DNA of 64,000 nt from JBMFVE01 sp049966155 (GTDB lineage Bacteria; Bacteroidota; Ignavibacteria; Kryptoniales; JAKASW01), in contig JBMFVE010000001.1 of assembly GCA_049966155.1 (NCBI GenBank), forward strand, positions 722,706 through 786,705. Reading direction: 5' to 3'. The notes beneath the pieces are model-generated. The model did not search any database and was not told the DNA's origin. It was given only the letters and a program-made list of their open reading frames with translations. The first letter of the stretch is position 1. Every line of letters starts with the position of its first letter. Of this stretch, positions 44,926-53,832 are shown one piece after another. Made by a program: the position numbers and the translations under genes.

Positions 44926-47427
44926 ATGAGTAAACAGAAAAAGAAGCAAAATAACGATAACTCACAAAAGAGCCAGCAACTTGTTCCTCAGAAATATGAA
45001 ACTCCTGTTCTACTCTTGCTTCTTGTTCTCCTGTTAGTGATCTTTTTCCGCGAAGCGATATTTGAAGGAAAGATATTCGGTGCGCCTGATGCGATTTCTC
45101 CGATGAGTTTCAAGACCTACCTTGAAGAGGCAAAAACGGAAAACGTTTTTCCGCTCTGGATCCCATATGTATTTAGTGGAATGCCTTCCTTTGCAAGTTT
45201 GATGGTACAGGGAACACGGTGGTATGATATAACAAATTACATATGGGGACAAATTGTTCATCTAGTTTCTTACATTTTTATAAATCCCGACATTGCTTGG
45301 TACATTGTATATTATTTCCTCTTTGGGGCTGGGATTTTTCTTTTAATGAGGAAGTTGGGACTGGGAAAGTTCCCCAGCTTCTTTGCTGGAACGGCAACCG
45401 TTTTTATGATGTACGTAATTATCTGGGTAATGGTTGCACATGGCACAAAGATTCTGACAATTACATTTCTACCGTATATCTTTCTCTTTGTTTTGGAGAC
45501 AAAGGATAAATTCAGGTGGATAACCATGGCAGGGCTCATTTTATCAATTCATCTGATGCTTGAAGGCTCACATGTTCAGATGATTTTTTATTCCCTGTTT
45601 GCCCTTGGTGCCTATTTTATATATTCTCTGGCATACTCAATTGTTAGAAAAGAAAAGCTTACGCCTTACTGGCGAATGATTCTTTCAACAATAATTGCCG
45701 GCATAATTGCATTTGGCATGTCCTCCGACAGGTATCTTTCAATACTGGAATATAATAAGTACTCAATTCGTGGCTCGCAGCCGCTCGTAAAAAATGAAAG
45801 TGTGAAATCTGCCGATGAGGGAGGACTTGACTATGAATATGCCACAAATTGGTCGTTCAGTCCGGAAGAGATGATCACGTTTTTTATTCCGTCATACTAC
45901 GGATTTGGCGATTATGAATATCAGGGCCCTCTTTCAAACAACCAGATGGTGCGGGTCAACACTTACTTTGGTCAAATGCCATTCACAGACGCACCTGAGT
46001 ATATGGGGGTTATAACTATAATTCTTGCCATAATAGGCTTCGTAAAGTATCGAAAGGAGCTTTTCGTACAATTCTCCCTTTTCATGGTAATTGTCTCACT
46101 TCTTATCTCCTTTGGCAGGACTTTTCCTGTGCTGTTTGATTTAATGTTTTACCATTTCCCATATTTTAACCGCTTCCGTGCTCCCAGCATGATTTTAATT
46201 TTAGCACAAATTTTTTTACCTGTATTGTCGGCTTATGGACTACAGGCTGTATTTGAGGCCGGTAAACACAACACAGTTAAGTTTGCAAAAAGATCACTTT
46301 ACTGGTTTGGGGCTTTTCTAGTCTTTCTGCTACTAGCATACTTGTTCAAGGGATATCTGCAGGATTCATATTTTGCGTTGGTCCAGAACTCGCACAAAAT
46401 TCCTCAGCAAATTTATTCCCTCCTTTTTGATAACATGATGAGCGATTTGACGGTTTCACTTCTAATTTCAGCTGCCACCAGCCTTGTCATTTATTTGTTT
46501 TTGAAGAAAAAACTCTCATTTGCCATGTCGGCTTTCACTTTCCTCGTTATTCTGCTGTTCGATATGTGGAGGGTAGATGTCAGACCCATGTTCTATAGTG
46601 ACAAGCAGGATGTCGCCAGCATCTTTGCGAAGCCTGATTACGTGTCTTATATTCAGCGCGACACGACTTTATACAGGGTCATACAACTTCAAAATCACCA
46701 GCCTGTCACTTCAAACACGCTGGCCTATTTCCTTCTCCAAAATGCATATGGATATACAGGTGCAAAATTGAGAAATTATCAAAACATGATGGAAGTAGCA
46801 GGCATAACAAACCCAAATGTAATGCGGCTTCTTGGAATAAAGTACATTATCTCGGACAAACCGGACAATTCCCTGGGGGTTTTGGCTTTCTCAGGCACTC
46901 AGCTGGTTTACAAAAATAATAATATACTTCCAAGGGCGTTCTTTGTAGAAAGATACCAGGTCGCCCCAGCACTGGAAATTCTTGAAGATCTAAGGGATGG
47001 GAAATTTGATCCTGTTCAAACAGCATATTTTCAGACTGATCCGGGGGTACAAATTGAAAAACCTGACAGCAGCGCTTCGGTAAGAGTTGTCGATTACAAA
47101 TTACAGGAAATGAAGATTGATGTTCACGCCAGCGGCAATAACTTTCTTGTGATATCCGAGATTTATTATCCTAAGGGCTGGCATGCGTTTATTGATGGCA
47201 AACCTGCAGAGATTTATCCTGTTGATTACTTCTTGCGCGGCTTGAGCATTCCAAAGGGGAATCACATTGTCACGCTGAAATTTGAGCCGCGGACTTACTA
47301 CGTTGGCCGTGGAATAAGCATTGCGACCAACGTGCTCATAATCATCTGGCTCACAGGCTCTTTAGCAGTCTACCTGATTAACAGGAAGAAGGAGCTTAAA
47401 GATGCACTTACATCCAATAAATTATAA
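44926..47427 (+). CDS. YfhO family large membrane protein (GT-C type)
   Basis: An 833-residue protein with about 12 membrane helices. The first periplasmic loop (GAPDAISPMSF ... FPLWIPYVFSGMPSFASL) and the C-terminal periplasmic domain (GWHAFIDGKPAEIYPVDYFLRGLSIPKGNHIVTLKFEP, in part) match the YfhO family common in Bacteroidota and relatives. YfhO is related to GT-C glycosyltransferases that use polyprenyl-phospho-sugars; the acidic residue in APDAISP sits where GT-C catalytic acids occur. Next to a polyprenyl-phospho-arabinose pathway it is a candidate arabinosyl- or glycosyltransferase, an inference only. Confidence 0.82.
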   Translation: MSKQKKKQNNDNSQKSQQLVPQKYETPVLLLLLVLLLVIFFREAIFEGKIFGAPDAISPMSFKTYLEEAKTENVFPLWIPYVFSGMPSFASLMVQGTRWYDITNYIWGQIVHLVSYIFINPDIAWYIVYYFLFGAGIFLLMRKLGLGKFPSFFAGTATVFMMYVIIWVMVAHGTKILTITFLPYIFLFVLETKDKFRWITMAGLILSIHLMLEGSHVQMIFYSLFALGAYFIYSLAYSIVRKEKLTPYWRMILSTIIAGIIAFGMSSDRYLSILEYNKYSIRGSQPLVKNESVKSADEGGLDYEYATNWSFSPEEMITFFIPSYYGFGDYEYQGPLSNNQMVRVNTYFGQMPFTDAPEYMGVITIILAIIGFVKYRKELFVQFSLFMVIVSLLISFGRTFPVLFDLMFYHFPYFNRFRAPSMILILAQIFLPVLSAYGLQAVFEAGKHNTVKFAKRSLYWFGAFLVFLLLAYLFKGYLQDSYFALVQNSHKIPQQIYSLLFDNMMSDLTVSLLISAATSLVIYLFLKKKLSFAMSAFTFLVILLFDMWRVDVRPMFYSDKQDVASIFAKPDYVSYIQRDTTLYRVIQLQNHQPVTSNTLAYFLLQNAYGYTGAKLRNYQNMMEVAGITNPNVMRLLGIKYIISDKPDNSLGVLAFSGTQLVYKNNNILPRAFFVERYQVAPALEILEDLRDGKFDPVQTAYFQTDPGVQIEKPDSSASVRVVDYKLQEMKIDVHASGNNFLVISEIYYPKGWHAFIDGKPAEIYPVDYFLRGLSIPKGNHIVTLKFEPRTYYVGRGISIATNVLIIIWLTGSLAVYLINRKKELKDALTSNKL

Positions 47428-47529
47428 ACAAGGCATATTAGTTTGGAAACTGGCAATTTGGCTTGATAAAAAAGCTGGTCATCATAAATTGAACTGCAAT
47501 ATCGAATCAAAACGGAGGTCGGAATTCAA

Positions 47530-49116
47530 ATGACGAGACTTCTTTCTAACATTCTGATATTTGCTTTTGCTCTGCATGGTTACGGACAAACTGTACCCAC
47601 CCTGCACTTAAACAGGCACGAATTTCAGGCTCCTGACAGTATAGATGAGTACGTTCAAACTGTGATGAAGACTTTTAATGTGCCGGGTTTGGCTCTGGCA
47701 ATCGTCAAGGATGGAAAGATAATCACTGCAAAAGGATTTGGCGTGAGGCAAATTGGTCAAAACACAAAGGTAGACGATGAAACTCTCTTCGGGATTGCCT
47801 CGAACACAAAGGCTTTTACTGCCACGGCTCTTGCTATCCTTGTCGAAGAGGGAAAAATTGACTGGGACGAACCTGTCATTAATTATTTACCCTGGTTTCG
47901 GATGTCAGATCCTTATGTTACAAGTCAACTGACCGTGCGGGATCTTCTTGTGCACAGGAGTGGGCTCGGACTTGGTGCTGGTGATCTCTTATGGTGGCCA
48001 CAATCAGACTACACACGAAGTGAAATAGTCAGACGTTTGAGCTTCGTGCCTCTGGCTACCAGTTTTCGAAGCACATTCGCGTATGACAATGTTCTCTACC
48101 TTGTTGCCGGTGAATTGATTAAAGAGGTTACAGGGGAGCCATGGGAAAAATTTGTGAAATCGCATATTCTCGATAAGGTTGGAATGACAGGCACCATAGA
48201 TGACATTTCTTTTCTCTCAAAAGAAAAAAATGTCGCATCTCCTCACGCTATTATTAACAACAAACTTATGCCGGTAAAACCATATACAGATCCTGTCACT
48301 AACCCAGCAGGCGGAATATGTTCAAATGCGGCTGACATAGCCAGGTGGATGATTGTACAGCTCGATTCTGGACGTGTTCAAGACAGTGTGAGAATATTCC
48401 ACCCTTCGACATCCGTTCAACTTTGGAGTCTTATTACACCAATCAAAGTGCAGAAGGTACCGGACTTTCTCAGTCCAATGCAGAGGAACTTTTATGGATA
48501 TGGACTCGGATTTTTCATCAGTGACTATCGGGGTTATAAACTGGTAAGCCATACGGGAAGCCTGCCAGGGTACGCTTCCCAAATCGCATTGATCCCTGCA
48601 TTGAAACTCGGCGTGGCAATCTTAACAAACCAGGAATCAGTATATGCTTTTAAAACTATCACTTATCACATTTTGGACTATTACCTCGGCGTTACAGGAT
48701 TTGACTGGATGACGGGCTTCAAAAGAATGAAAACTGAAGATGATTCTTTAATTTCAGCCGCAGAAAGAGCTTCTGCAGCAGAGAGAGATTCCCTTTCGGG
48801 CCCATCACTCCCCCTTCAAAAATATGCCGGGAGATACAGGGATGCCTGGTATGGAGATGTCCTTATAACATATCAAAATGGAAGACTTACCATTAAGTTT
48901 TCTCACACACCTCAGCTAACAGGGGAGTTGATCCACTGGCAGTATGACACGTTTCTGGCAGTGTGGACTGACCGAGAATTACGGGCAGATGCGTTTGTCA
49001 CATTTGCACTAAACGCGGACGGTTCGATCGACCAAGCGAAAATGAAGCCTTTTTCTCCAGCGACAGACTTTAGTTTTGATTTCCAGGATTTGCTCCTGAA
49101 ACCAGTTCACAGGTAG
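47530..49116 (+). CDS. Secreted beta-lactamase-fold serine hydrolase with DUF3471 domain
   Basis: A 528-residue exported enzyme (signal peptide to about GYG, residue 19). The class C/PBP4* catalytic motifs are GIASNTKAFTATAL (Ser-x-x-Lys), YDNVLY (Tyr-x-Asn) and SHTGSLPG (His-Thr-Gly). The C-terminal ~100 residues (KYAGRYRDAWYGDVLITYQNG ... FVTFALNADGS) are a DUF3471 domain. Such enzymes act as D-amino-peptidases or esterases; true beta-lactamase activity is not implied. It is preceded by GGAGG and stands alone. Confidence 0.88.
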   Translation: MTRLLSNILIFAFALHGYGQTVPTLHLNRHEFQAPDSIDEYVQTVMKTFNVPGLALAIVKDGKIITAKGFGVRQIGQNTKVDDETLFGIASNTKAFTATALAILVEEGKIDWDEPVINYLPWFRMSDPYVTSQLTVRDLLVHRSGLGLGAGDLLWWPQSDYTRSEIVRRLSFVPLATSFRSTFAYDNVLYLVAGELIKEVTGEPWEKFVKSHILDKVGMTGTIDDISFLSKEKNVASPHAIINNKLMPVKPYTDPVTNPAGGICSNAADIARWMIVQLDSGRVQDSVRIFHPSTSVQLWSLITPIKVQKVPDFLSPMQRNFYGYGLGFFISDYRGYKLVSHTGSLPGYASQIALIPALKLGVAILTNQESVYAFKTITYHILDYYLGVTGFDWMTGFKRMKTEDDSLISAAERASAAERDSLSGPSLPLQKYAGRYRDAWYGDVLITYQNGRLTIKFSHTPQLTGELIHWQYDTFLAVWTDRELRADAFVTFALNADGSIDQAKMKPFSPATDFSFDFQDLLLKPVHR

Positions 49117-49371
49117 AGGATCTTTTCCTTCATTTCTTAGTACTCCAGATCAATTAACTGTAAGAACGGATATTGAGCCTTGAAAGGATCCATAGAAAAT
49201 TTTTCTCTGTGAAGCGGTAATTTTTTCCATATAAACCCGCTGTAAAAACAAACCACCCTCCAGCCTCCTCCATGTAACCCACTTAATATCGGTATATTAC
49301 ACCGACACCAACCGTCGGAAAAGAAGTTTTCATCTCTGGCACGAGAAACGCACTTACTTGGGCAGTTGAAG

Positions 49372-49725
49372 ATGAAAACATTCTGGCACATATTGACACT
49401 TTCCGCAGGGCTCCTACTAGCAGGCTCTGGCGTACAAACCGCCAGTGCCCAGGTATCCGCCACTGTGGTGGTTACACTTAGGGTTGTCCCAGGACCCAAC
49501 GCAGAATTCGTTCAGCACCAGCCTTCAACTCCATCACAGATGCCGTCTATAATTGAGAACGGACACATGACCTTAAGGGGTATTGGGAGCCTGAGCGTAT
49601 CTGTACAAAAGGAAAACAGCATTGTTCACTCCCAGCTCAATTTAAGCGGCGCAGCGCCCGCCAGGCTAGACGTGGGTACCCAAGGTGCTGTCAAGCAAAT
49701 GACCCTAACTTATTTGAGCAGTTAG
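49372..49725 (+). CDS. Small secreted hypothetical protein
   Basis: A 117-residue protein starting at ATG 49372 with a signal peptide (TFWHILTLSAGLLLAGSG ... ASAQ). The mature ~90 residues are Ser/Thr/Val-rich with likely beta-strands (VSATVVVTLRVVPGP, HMTLRGIGSLSVSVQ, KQMTLTYLSS). It is almost cysteine-free. I do not recognise a family. The preceding 250 bases hold no other supported gene. Confidence 0.55.
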   Translation: MKTFWHILTLSAGLLLAGSGVQTASAQVSATVVVTLRVVPGPNAEFVQHQPSTPSQMPSIIENGHMTLRGIGSLSVSVQKENSIVHSQLNLSGAAPARLDVGTQGAVKQMTLTYLSS

Positions 49726-49758
49726 AATTTTATACCTCCGTCGCTACGAAATTAATTA

Positions 49759-50625
49759 TTAAACCTGAACAAACTTTTTAAAGCTTTCCCTGAATACTTC
49801 GATTTTGTGTTTCTTGGGGAGCGATCTGTTGATCATAGGGTAGAGAATCAATTCCTCTTTCTTATTATGCGTTGCAAGTTTGCCACCAAGATTATCTATG
49901 CCATCCAAAAACACTCTAATATCGAGTTTTTCTGATGGAGCAGAAATGTAGGACGTAATCACTCGGTGTTCGTCAATCATGACCTGGATAGGCCCGTGTT
50001 GTTCTGGCGGTGCTATATCTATGAATGCAGGGAAAAGAACCGATTCTTCTAATTCTATATGAGTCAGTAGTTGAGCCCTTAGTTTAGCATACAATCTTAC
50101 TGCTCTGTCGGTGTCAAGATCTTCGCGCTTGAGACGCGAGAGGTTTAAATCAATCCGTTTATGATCGTATTCATATAAGGACCACACGTCCGATCGTCGC
50201 TTTTCAAACTCAACAGCATGAGATTCCTCAATTAACTTCTGAAAATCTTCATCTGAGAGCTTTTCTCTAAGGTGTGGAAGGAGTTGATTTTCCTCAACGC
50301 CAAAATGTTTAAGAAGCAGCTCCATAAAATATTTAGCTTCCGTTACAACATGCTCAACATCACCTCTCGAGAATGCACCATCAATCACGTCAATGCCCTG
50401 CTTGATTTCCTTATGTTCTCGAATAAGACCGTTTATAAAATCTTTATCCTCATCTGCCGAATAAAGCAATATCTCCTCTGCTTCAGCATGAGATATTAAG
50501 TATTCATTTGAATATGATAATAATAAAGATGCGTCAGCCGCATCCTGCACCACACGGTCAACATACAGCTGAAGATCCCTCATTAGTTCTTGATGATGTT
50601 TATGTAGCAGCTCAAAAGCATTCAT
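49759..50625 (-). CDS. Tandem hemerythrin-like domain protein
   Basis: A 288-residue protein with two helical hemerythrin-type domains. The first carries H in LLHKHHQEL, HAEAEEIL, LIREHKEI and LLKHFGVEENQLLPHL; the second in YEYDHKRID, LTHIELEESVLFPAF, MIDEHRVI and LATHNKKEELILYPM. These are the spaced His and Glu ligands of a di-iron centre. The start is ATG 50625 behind GGAGG; the open frame extends to 50715 but has no signal there. It follows nirK-nirV-SCO on the same strand, which suggests NO, O2 or iron-centre repair duty (as in RIC/YtfE), not proven. Confidence 0.85.
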   Translation of the reverse strand: MNAFELLHKHHQELMRDLQLYVDRVVQDAADASLLLSYSNEYLISHAEAEEILLYSADEDKDFINGLIREHKEIKQGIDVIDGAFSRGDVEHVVTEAKYFMELLLKHFGVEENQLLPHLREKLSDEDFQKLIEESHAVEFEKRRSDVWSLYEYDHKRIDLNLSRLKREDLDTDRAVRLYAKLRAQLLTHIELEESVLFPAFIDIAPPEQHGPIQVMIDEHRVITSYISAPSEKLDIRVFLDGIDNLGGKLATHNKKEELILYPMINRSLPKKHKIEVFRESFKKFVQV

Positions 50626-50715
50626 TGAATTAGACCTCCATAATTTAGTATTAAATTCAGAAGATGCTAAGGAACATATTTCTGTGAAATCACCGTTCAT
50701 TACTAATCGGCGCAA

Positions 50716-51384
50716 TCAACCTCTCATACCAATTGAATCAACTACAGCCACAATGTCATCTACCGACCCTCCGACACCAAAGTGCTTGTAACTTATCTCG
50801 CCTTTTCTGTTTAAGATAGTTATTTGATTGGAGTGGTCAAAATCACCATCTCCCTTTTTGACAAATGAGACACCGAGCAATGCACCGAGGGACTGAATCG
50901 CATCTTCCTTTCCAGTGAGTAAAGTCCATTTATTTAAATCGAGATTTTGCCTTTCTGACAATGCGCGCAGCACCGACGGAGTATCTCTTGAAGGATCCAT
51001 CGTGACAAGAACAAAAGCTACTTTGCCTGGGTCTTGAATCGAGATTCGCTGTTCAACCTTTTTCATGTCATTTATGAGCAATGGACAGGAGATTGTGCAG
51101 TGAGAATAAAACATTGAAAGAATGACAACCTTCCCTCTAAAGTTTGCTAGAACTTTACCTTTACCGTTCTCGTCAGTCCATGACGAGCCATCCTGATAAA
51201 TGGACAACTCGTTCTGTACGTCATACACAGATGGTGGAATGCAGCATGAATCATCTATGAATTTGTATTCTTTTGGCTGCAAACTTTTGCCTTCCCTATT
51301 TTTAGTGGCAACCATGTATATTGAGAGCAAGATTACCAACCCAGAGAAGATCGCTGACAGAGTGTTATGCTTGCGAATAAACAT
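50716..51384 (-). CDS. SCO1/SenC family copper chaperone
   Basis: A ~222-residue membrane-anchored chaperone with an N-terminal signal anchor (LSAIFSGLVILLSIYMV). The copper-binding Cys pair is in MFYSHCTISCPLL (C-X3-C), and the distal His ligand is in GDFDHSNQITIL. The start is ATG 51384, behind GAGGTT. It sits 13 bases after nirV, so it is likely to load copper into NirK; the sequence resembles the SCO protein at 0.9 kb only in the family motifs. Confidence 0.88.
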   Translation of the reverse strand: MFIRKHNTLSAIFSGLVILLSIYMVATKNREGKSLQPKEYKFIDDSCCIPPSVYDVQNELSIYQDGSSWTDENGKGKVLANFRGKVVILSMFYSHCTISCPLLINDMKKVEQRISIQDPGKVAFVLVTMDPSRDTPSVLRALSERQNLDLNKWTLLTGKEDAIQSLGALLGVSFVKKGDGDFDHSNQITILNRKGEISYKHFGVGGSVDDIVAVVDSIGMRG

Positions 51385-51397
51385 AATAACCTCAAAT

Positions 51398-52141
51398 TTA
51401 TTTTGAGATCCTGATAATATAGCGAAAGCCCAAATTAGGCTCACAATAATCTGGCTTTACCGAACTTAAGTAACTGAAGCGTCTGAACTGATCATAATCC
51501 AGGATATTGTTAAATCCAGCGGCTGCACCTGCGCACAGTGGAACCGGGGCTTCCCCCTGAACATCAGATGTTTGCTGCACGATGCTAAAGCTGTTAATGT
51601 CCTCAACCCATTCCCAAGGATTACTATCACTATTTATAAACAATACTGCACCCCTGTGCCGATCAGAAGCTCTCTGATTAAGTATTTTAATTGCGTACTG
51701 TAACTCATCGAAGGTAGGAAGTTCTGTTCCCTTCCAACGGCAAAAAGCTCTTGCAGCAAACCACGAAACAAAAGTCACAGGGGCAGAAGGATCAACCAAC
51801 CTCCCGGTACCTTTGCTTATGGTCGTGTCGTTTTCCCAGTTCATGAGATAAAACCTGTCCGCAAAGATCCGCTTAACTTTTGACCTTCGCCATTCCGGAT
51901 TTGCTTTAACAAATTCAAGAAACTCCCGATTGGTCACAAGCATTTCCCTGATGTAGAATGGCCGCATCCTGATAAACGTTCCCTCAACTTTTCGAAAGGG
52001 CTTGTATAAGCCTGAAGGAATATAAACAAGTCCTTTGGTTTGATGAGACCGCAGTTTGGCGCTAAAGGCCTCACCTGACAGTATAAGGAATGCTAAAACG
52101 ATGAGACCCAAATTTACGGAATTTTTAATTTGAACCTGCAA
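51398..52141 (-). CDS. nirV: NirV-like formylglycine-generating-enzyme fold protein
   Basis: A 247-residue exported protein (signal peptide to about EAFSA). It has the SUMF1/FGE fold: LVYIPSGLYKPF, FYIREMLVTNREFLEFV, PVTFVSWFAARAFCRWKGTELPTFDELQYA, NPWEWVEDI and NLGFRYI. The paired active-site cysteines of true FGE are not evident. NirV genes are regularly found just after nirK in denitrifiers; this one starts at TTG 52141 and overlaps nirK by 17 bases. Its role in NirK maturation is presumed but not established. Confidence 0.85.
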   Translation of the reverse strand: MQVQIKNSVNLGLIVLAFLILSGEAFSAKLRSHQTKGLVYIPSGLYKPFRKVEGTFIRMRPFYIREMLVTNREFLEFVKANPEWRRSKVKRIFADRFYLMNWENDTTISKGTGRLVDPSAPVTFVSWFAARAFCRWKGTELPTFDELQYAIKILNQRASDRHRGAVLFINSDSNPWEWVEDINSFSIVQQTSDVQGEAPVPLCAGAAAGFNNILDYDQFRRFSYLSSVKPDYCEPNLGFRYIIRISK

Positions 52142-53420
52142 TGCTTGGCGTCCCTCCCTGTCGAACCTTCAATACCTCCTGAGGTGTAACTGGACTGAGG
52201 TGATTTCCAAAATGCGTACGAACATACGTAAGAACCTTTGCTATTTGTTCATCATTCAACGGTTGAGGAGTCATAACGTTATTGTATGTCTTACCATTTA
52301 CCACTATGGGCCCAGAGTGCCCATGCAAAACAAAATTGATCGCTTCTAATTTATTTCTTGCCAGAAAGTCTGACCCCGACAGAGGTGGAAACACATTTGG
52401 TACTCCCATTGCATTAGCCTGATGACAGGCGACACATGTACGATTATAGATTGATGCGCCATCTTCATTTGAAATGTTCTCGCTCAATCCGACAGCGGAA
52501 CCTGATTCGGGAACCCGGTCAGAAGCAGTCAGTGAATTGACGCTTTGATCACCAAGATAAATCTCATCTCGCTGTTTGCCGGAAAAGATGTCAGGATGCT
52601 GCTGACCTGAGACGACGAGCTGCCCAATGCATCCTTTGTTGAACGCTCTAAATATTGAATGATCTACAAGCGTGTATGTTCCCGGAACAGATGTTGTAAA
52701 ATCAACAATAACTGCACCTCCAGCCGGGATGAGCGTTGTCTGAACGTCAGATTGAGTAACCTGTGAGCCAGCTTCACCATAAACTTTATCAAACACTTCG
52801 CCAATTACATGAAATGAGGAAACAAGGTTCGGCCCAATGTTACCGACGTATAACCTGACCGTTTGACCGACATCCGCGTGTAATGCTGACTGACCTAGAA
52901 GGGACCCGACTGATCCATTAAACACAACGTACGATGGATCCTCTGCAAGGGCTTTCGACAGGTCGAACTGCTGAAGCCCTGGATCGCCATAGTTACCTGT
53001 TGTGTAAAATTCACTCTGCATAATATAATATTCTTTGTCAACAGAAGGCATTCCCTCCTTTGGCTGAACAAGAATCAATCCGTACATGCCGTTTGCTATG
53101 TGCATTGGAACAGGCGGGGTTGCACAGTGATAAATGAATAACCCGGGATGCAGTGCTTTAAATGAGAAAATTGAAGTGTGACCAGGGGGTGTGGAGGAGA
53201 CCGCTGCACCTCCACCTGGTCCAATTACCGCATGAAGGTCTATGTTGTGCGGCATTGAGCTGGAGGGATCGTTACTCAAATGCACTTCTACAAGGTCTCC
53301 CTCCCTCACACGAATGAATGGACCAGGAACTGTACCGTTGTATGTCCAGAACCTGTAGGTTACACCATCAGCCAGCTTCCCAACGACTTCTTTTGTGACA
53401 GGATGCACAACAACTCTCAT
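52125..53420 (-). CDS. nirK: Copper nitrite reductase fused to cytochrome c (NirK), body
   Basis: A 431-residue NO-forming nitrite reductase reading from ATG 53420. Type 1 copper ligands: H58, C99, H107 and M112; type 2 ligands H63, H98 and the His in TLVDHSIF; catalytic D61 (MPHNIDLHA) and the His of SSFHVIGEVFD. All are intact. The C-terminal ~100 residues are a cytochrome c domain with CVACHQ and a distal Met region, as in three-domain NirK. The enzyme needs export, but ATG 53420 is preceded by an in-frame continuation to a signal peptide, cut by TGA at 53460-53462. From ATG 53420 no leader would be made. Confidence 0.92.
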   Translation of the reverse strand: MRVVVHPVTKEVVGKLADGVTYRFWTYNGTVPGPFIRVREGDLVEVHLSNDPSSSMPHNIDLHAVIGPGGGAAVSSTPPGHTSIFSFKALHPGLFIYHCATPPVPMHIANGMYGLILVQPKEGMPSVDKEYYIMQSEFYTTGNYGDPGLQQFDLSKALAEDPSYVVFNGSVGSLLGQSALHADVGQTVRLYVGNIGPNLVSSFHVIGEVFDKVYGEAGSQVTQSDVQTTLIPAGGAVIVDFTTSVPGTYTLVDHSIFRAFNKGCIGQLVVSGQQHPDIFSGKQRDEIYLGDQSVNSLTASDRVPESGSAVGLSENISNEDGASIYNRTCVACHQANAMGVPNVFPPLSGSDFLARNKLEAINFVLHGHSGPIVVNGKTYNNVMTPQPLNDEQIAKVLTYVRTHFGNHLSPVTPQEVLKVRQGGTPSIAGSN

Positions 53421-53459
53421 GGGGTATTTCCTTGATATCGGAGGCGGGACAAACGGGGC

Positions 53460-53606
53460 TCATGTTAGGATCGCCTCTTCGGTTCCCTTAATCTCGGTGG
53501 TGTAACCTCTCTCACAGCCGTTGAAGTTCGCTAACTGAAACAAGGCGGCCGGCAAGAGGAATGCAATGAGCAGGATTACCAGAAGGTTTTTTCTTATTAT
53601 CCTCAT
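53460..53606 (-). pseudogene. nirK: Severed signal-peptide region of nirK, ended by in-frame TGA
   Basis: From ATG 53606, behind AAGGAG, 48 codons encode a basic start and a hydrophobic leader (RKNLLVILLIAFLLPAALF) and then a linker ending EEAILT before TGA. Directly after the TGA, in the same frame, comes APFVPPPISRKYPM, which is the usual N-terminal linker of mature NirK and leads into ATG 53420. So one nonsense codon divides an otherwise continuous 494-codon nirK. It may be a real mutation, a sequence error, or readthrough. Confidence 0.85.
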
Positions 53607-53633
53607 AACGAAATCTCCTTAATATAAAAGTAT

Positions 53634-53651
53634 TCGGACTTATTAATCCGA
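53634..53651. promoter_or_regulatory. Candidate operator upstream of nirK
   Basis: TCGGA (53634-53638) and TCCGA (53647-53651) form an inverted repeat with an 8-base AT spacer, 28 bases before the nirK start at 53606. Its place fits a regulator site. The rest of the 53607-53832 divergent gap is AT-rich and otherwise featureless. Confidence 0.35.
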
Positions 53652-53832
53652 TTTAAATTAACAGACAAAATTTAAGATGTCAAGGTCTGAAATATTATGT
53701 CAGCACATTTTTTTAACCAATAAATAAGCTGAAACGGCGAATAATATCTCCTTATCTAAAACCGTATTTTTGTTGCCAATTGCATTTGAAATTGTTTTGT
53801 GTTAAGCTTTTTTGTAATGTTGGAGGTGTAAA

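Noticed and set aside
45516..45528. DnaA-box-like GGTGGATAA within the yfhO gene
   Set aside because: Single, one base off the consensus and inside a coding region; not part of a cluster, so no evidence for oriC here.
49137..49499. 120-codon minus-strand frame
   Set aside because: It overlaps the plus-strand secreted protein with a signal peptide, has odd composition and no ribosome site; taken as a shadow.
53460..53462. Selenocysteine (UGA) in nirK
   Set aside because: The TGA lies in the linker after the signal peptide, not at a catalytic position, and no NirK selenoprotein is known; a nonsense change or error is simpler.
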